From Tritrichomonas musculus (Eukaryota > Parabasalia > Tritrichomonadida > Tritrichomonadidae): a DNA stretch of 64,000 nt. This document shows, piece after piece, positions 61,129-64,000 of this stretch. Below the pieces are notes generated by a model. That model saw only the letters and a program-made list of their open reading frames with translations. It searched no databases and was not told where the DNA came from. The translations under genes were made by a program, and so were the position numbers. Every line of letters starts with the position of its first letter. Positions within the stretch are counted from its first letter, which is position 1. The stretch is from contig JAPFFF010000016.1 in NCBI GenBank assembly GCA_039105265.1, forward strand, positions 2,976,001 through 3,040,000, in the 5' to 3' direction.

Positions 61129-62182
61129 TTTTTATGGCATATTTTTTTCAAAAGAAACTTCTTATTAACTTTTAAAGGCACATTAAAGTGAGAAGCTTCT
61201 GGATTTCTGGCCTGGTTATTTTGATTTTTAAATCAAAATAAAACTTTGAGATTAGTAAGAAATATTTTTTACTATTAATTTAAGGGAGCAGTCTCATTTT
61301 GAATTTTTATAACTTTTTCAAAATTTTTGAATAGGAAATAAATTGAATTTTTTTCAATCAATAAAATAGATATATACACATTTTATAAATTATTAGTTTT
61401 CATATACATCAGAGAATATATATAAAAAGGCAAATCATAGAATTCATTAGACATGATGAATATTCTCTCGATTTTTTGACACCAGTAATTTTGAATAATT
61501 TTATTTTAAAAGCATCTCAATGAAAAATCAATAATTTACATAAATGCTTTCTCAACTTTTTTTAATTATATTTGTATTATATATAAATATATTATAAAAA
61601 TATAAAAACCTATCATGCATTTAAGGTAAATCGAAAGAATTACATCGTAATTAAGCGTTTTTATGGTATGGTTTTTGTGATTTATGCAAATTACATCATA
61701 GAGATAACTAAAAGTAATACAGTTTAAATACATTAGTAGATAAACATTTTATAAGTTGAGAAAATGTTTACTCATTTTATTGTTTATTTAAAAAGATATG
61801 TCTAAAATAATAATCATCAAAATTATTGATGCCAAAAAATTAAAGGAATATTCATCATGTCTAATGAATTCTATGATTTGCCTTTTTATATATATTCTCT
61901 GATGTATATGAAAACTAATAATATATAAAATGTGTATATATCTATTTTATTGATTGAAAAAAATTCAATTTATTTCCTATTCAAAAATTTTGAAAAAGTT
62001 ATAAAAATTCAAAATGAGACTGCTCCCTTAAATTAATAGTAAAAAATATTTCTTACTAATCTCAAAGTTTTATTTTGATTTAAAAATCAAAATAACCAGG
62101 CCAGAAATCCAGAAGCTTCTCACTTTAATGTGCCTTTAAAAGTTAATAAGAAGTTTCTTTTGAAAAAAATATGCCATAAAAA
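61129..62182. mobile_element. Fold-back element, 337-bp near-identical inverted arms
   Basis: 61129-61465 and 61846-62182 are inverted copies of equal length (337 bp) with only one or two mismatches seen and no gaps. Weaker similarity continues into the 380-bp loop (TTTTTTG(A/G)CA(C/T)CA(G/A)TAATTTTGA). Ends start TTTTTATGGCATA. No clear target duplication and no gene. Transcripts across it would form a very long RNA hairpin. Confidence 0.85.
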
Positions 62183-62232
62183 CAAACCTTAAATGAATTT
62201 TTGAATTCTGTTTATTATTTTCATATCACATT

Positions 62233-62237
62233 TCACT
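62233..62237 (+). promoter_or_regulatory. Initiator-like TCACT for the BspA-like gene at the right edge
   Basis: ATTTCACTGAAAG fits TCA-Y-(T/A), 12 bases before ATG 62249. Other matches (TCATA, TCACA) lie just upstream. Confidence 0.35.
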
Positions 62238-62248
62238 GAAAGTAAAAG

Positions 62249-62752
62249 ATGATGGCGAAACAAGCACAAAATTTGGATTTAGAGACGAGATTGATTCAAA
62301 TCCCTATTGATAAATATACGGAAGATATTGATACAGAATTAGGTGAGGAAAAGAAGAATAAAATTCTTGATCTTTTATTAAATTCTAATAATCTTCGCAG
62401 TGAAGAAGAATTTGAGGAAATTGAAGAAAATTTGTATGTAGCATGCCAAAAAGGCGACCTTGAGTTAATTAAAATTTATCTTAGTGAAAGTATTCAAAAT
62501 GATTCAAAAACAATTACATTCAAAATCGACAAAACAAACCAAACAGCCTCATTATTTAAAGTTAGCAACGATCTTGAAGAACTCGTTATTCCACGAACAG
62601 TTAACCATGGATCTATAAATTACTTAATCACTAGCATTAGTGGCTTAGGTATCTTCAATATTAAAAAAATCAAATTTGTCGAAGATTCAGCTGTCGAAAC
62701 CATCTACGGATTCATATTTGGAAATTTAACAAATACTGAAGAAATAAATTGA
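62249..62752 (+). CDS. N-terminal part of a BspA-like protein: ankyrin-type segment and first LRRs, ending at an in-frame TGA
   Basis: ATG 62249 (MMAKQAQNLDLETRLIQI...). A helical ankyrin-like segment (ENLYVACQKGDLELIKIYLS, about 70-90) is followed by the family-typical N-cap (ITFKIDKTNQTASLFKVS) and the first LRR_5 units (EELVIPRTVNHGSINYLITS). TGA at 62750 stops the frame after 167 residues. Downstream the same frame runs on to the window edge without another stop. The matching position of the next module (474 bp later) reads TTT-CCA where this copy has TGA-CCA, so the stop looks like a recent change (or a sequence error) in a longer gene. Without it the protein would be a large LRR surface or scaffold protein; no signal peptide is present. 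Confidence 0.7.
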   Translation: MMAKQAQNLDLETRLIQIPIDKYTEDIDTELGEEKKNKILDLLLNSNNLRSEEEFEEIEENLYVACQKGDLELIKIYLSESIQNDSKTITFKIDKTNQTASLFKVSNDLEELVIPRTVNHGSINYLITSISGLGIFNIKKIKFVEDSAVETIYGFIFGNLTNTEEIN

Positions 62753-64000
62753 CCAGCTAGTTTGAAAGAATTGAAAGAAGGATGGTGTTGTAATACATTT
62801 AATTTGACAAGAATTACAATTTCACCATCTAATGGTCAATTCACTGTCAAAGACGATAAGTATTTATTAGGCAAAAGTGATGAAAGTAAAGATGATTTTG
62901 ACATTATTTTATTTGCAAGTCGTGACATTGAAGATGTTTCAATTCCATCAAATATCAAAATCATTTCATCATTTGCATTTCAATCATGCCAAAAAGTGCA
63001 AAAATTTGAATTTCTTCCAAATTCTAATTTACAAACAATCGAGACAAGTGCTTTCTCTTTTTCAAATATTGATACAATTTCGATTCCATCAACAGTATCA
63101 AGAATATGTGAATTTGCATTTGGTTTTTGCAGAAAACTGAAAAAAATCGAAATTCCAACAAATTCGAATTTACAAACAATTGAACATAATGCATTTTCAT
63201 ATTCATTAATTGAAGAAATCTATTTTCCAGCTAGTTTGAAAGAATTGAAAGAAGGATGGTGTTGTAATACATTTAATTTGACAAGAATTACAATTTCACC
63301 ATCTAATGGTCAATTCACTGTCAAAGACGATAAGTATTTATTAGGCAAAAGTGATGAAAGTAAAGATGATTTTGACATTCTTTTATTTGCATATCGTGAC
63401 ATCGAAGATGTTTCAATTCCATCAAATATCAAAATCATTTCATCATTTGCATTTCAATCATGCAAAAAAGTGCAAAAATTTGAATTTCTTCCAAATTCTA
63501 ATTTACAAGAAATTAAAAGAAATGCATTTTCTGGTTCAAGTATCAACGAAATTACTATTCCACCAAAAGTTTCCACAATTCACGAATTAACTTTTTCTGA
63601 TTGCCGAAATTTGACAAAAGTTGATTTTGAACCAAATTCTAATTTAAAAACAATTGAAGCAAGCGGATTTTCAATTTCTTCTATCAGAGTATTTTATTTT
63701 CCAGCGAAATTAAAAGAATTAAAAAAAAGTTGGTGTAGTGGAACAAATCAATTGACAAAAATTACAATTTCACCATCTAATGGTCAATTCACTGTCAAAG
63801 ACGATAAGTATTTATTAGGTAAAAGTGATGAAAACAATGATGTTTTTGACATTCTTTATTTTGCAAATCGTGACATCAAGAAAATTTCAATTCCATCAAA
63901 TATCAAAATCATTTCATCATTTGCATTTCAGAATTGCCAAAATCTGACAAAAGTTGATATTGCGCCTAATTCTAATTTACAAATGATTGAATCAGATGCA
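62753..64000 (+). pseudogene. Continuation of the BspA-like LRR_5 gene after the TGA (runs off the right edge)
   Basis: 416 codons stay open in the same frame as the upstream part. LRR_5 units (SIPSNIKIISSFAFQSCQKV; FEFLPNSNLQTIETSAFSFS) form modules of 158 residues, each with a Trp/Cys motif (KELKEGWCCNTFNLT) and a hairpin-like insert (GQFTVKDDKYLLGKSDE). Same family as the LRR part of the 34564-39588 protein, which has the related KMIIGKIDKRSDD. The 3' end is outside the window. Confidence 0.75.
62753..64000 (+). repeat. 474-bp tandem modules in the BspA-like gene
   Basis: Modules begin at 62753, 63227 and 63701, each exactly 474 bp apart. The first about 200 bases of modules 1 and 2 are nearly identical, while the second half differs more, suggesting conversion confined to part of the module. 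Confidence 0.85.

Noticed and set aside
1-64000. Polinton/Maverick or retroelement copy
   Set aside because: These are common in trichomonads, but no polymerase, integrase, capsid or reverse-transcriptase coding sequence was recognised here, and the long inverted repeat at 61129-62182 encloses no genes.

Overview
The window is about three-quarters A+T and looks like a parabasalid (trichomonad) nuclear contig, most likely Tritrichomonas or a close relative; the species is an inference. Supporting families are DUF3447/ankyrin-type proteins, BspA-like LRR_5 proteins, a Pmp-like surface protein with hexad F-x-x-S repeats, long Sel1-repeat proteins joined to kinase domains, and many DNA transposons. 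The genes recognised here read as single exons. Several starts have a TCA-Y-(T/A) initiator-like pentamer 6-46 bases upstream. No tRNA, rRNA or CRISPR array was recognised, and no virus-like element (no capsid, envelope, reverse transcriptase or protein-primed polymerase gene).

Layout. 1-12 kb: the N-terminal part of a Pmp-like surface protein (minus strand), a MITE, an unrecognised 373-aa protein, a 1426-aa membrane-anchored surface protein and a PQ-loop transporter-like protein. 12-15 kb: repeat debris, including a stray 3' end of a surface-protein gene, three matching hairpins and a decayed pogo-like transposon. 15-22 kb: a striking Hsp70-protein kinase fusion, facing a kinase-Sel1 gene broken into four pieces. 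22-33 kb: an element carrying a 52-bp satellite, then a 2348-aa Ser-rich surface protein. 33-41 kb: an RBR-type ubiquitin-ligase fragment, a stray Sel1 gene tail, a 1674-aa LRR-pseudokinase-Sel1 protein and a DUF3447 protein. 42 kb: an unrecognised 293-aa protein whose end has been duplicated. 43-58 kb: a transposon-rich, gene-poor stretch holding nested MITEs, a TTAA-flanked Kolobok-like transposon, a hAT transposase gene and a 102-bp MITE. 58-64 kb: an LRR pseudogene, a DUF3447 protein, a near-perfect 337-bp fold-back, and a BspA-like gene running off the right edge.

The host genes fall into two themes. One is surface display: signal peptide, repeats, one membrane anchor and a short tail. 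The other is signalling or scaffolding: kinase or pseudokinase domains joined to Hsp70, LRR or Sel1 modules, plus ankyrin-type proteins. Duplicated 3' gene ends, in-frame stops and frameshifts suggest frequent birth and decay of family members. The most unusual object is the Hsp70-kinase fusion.
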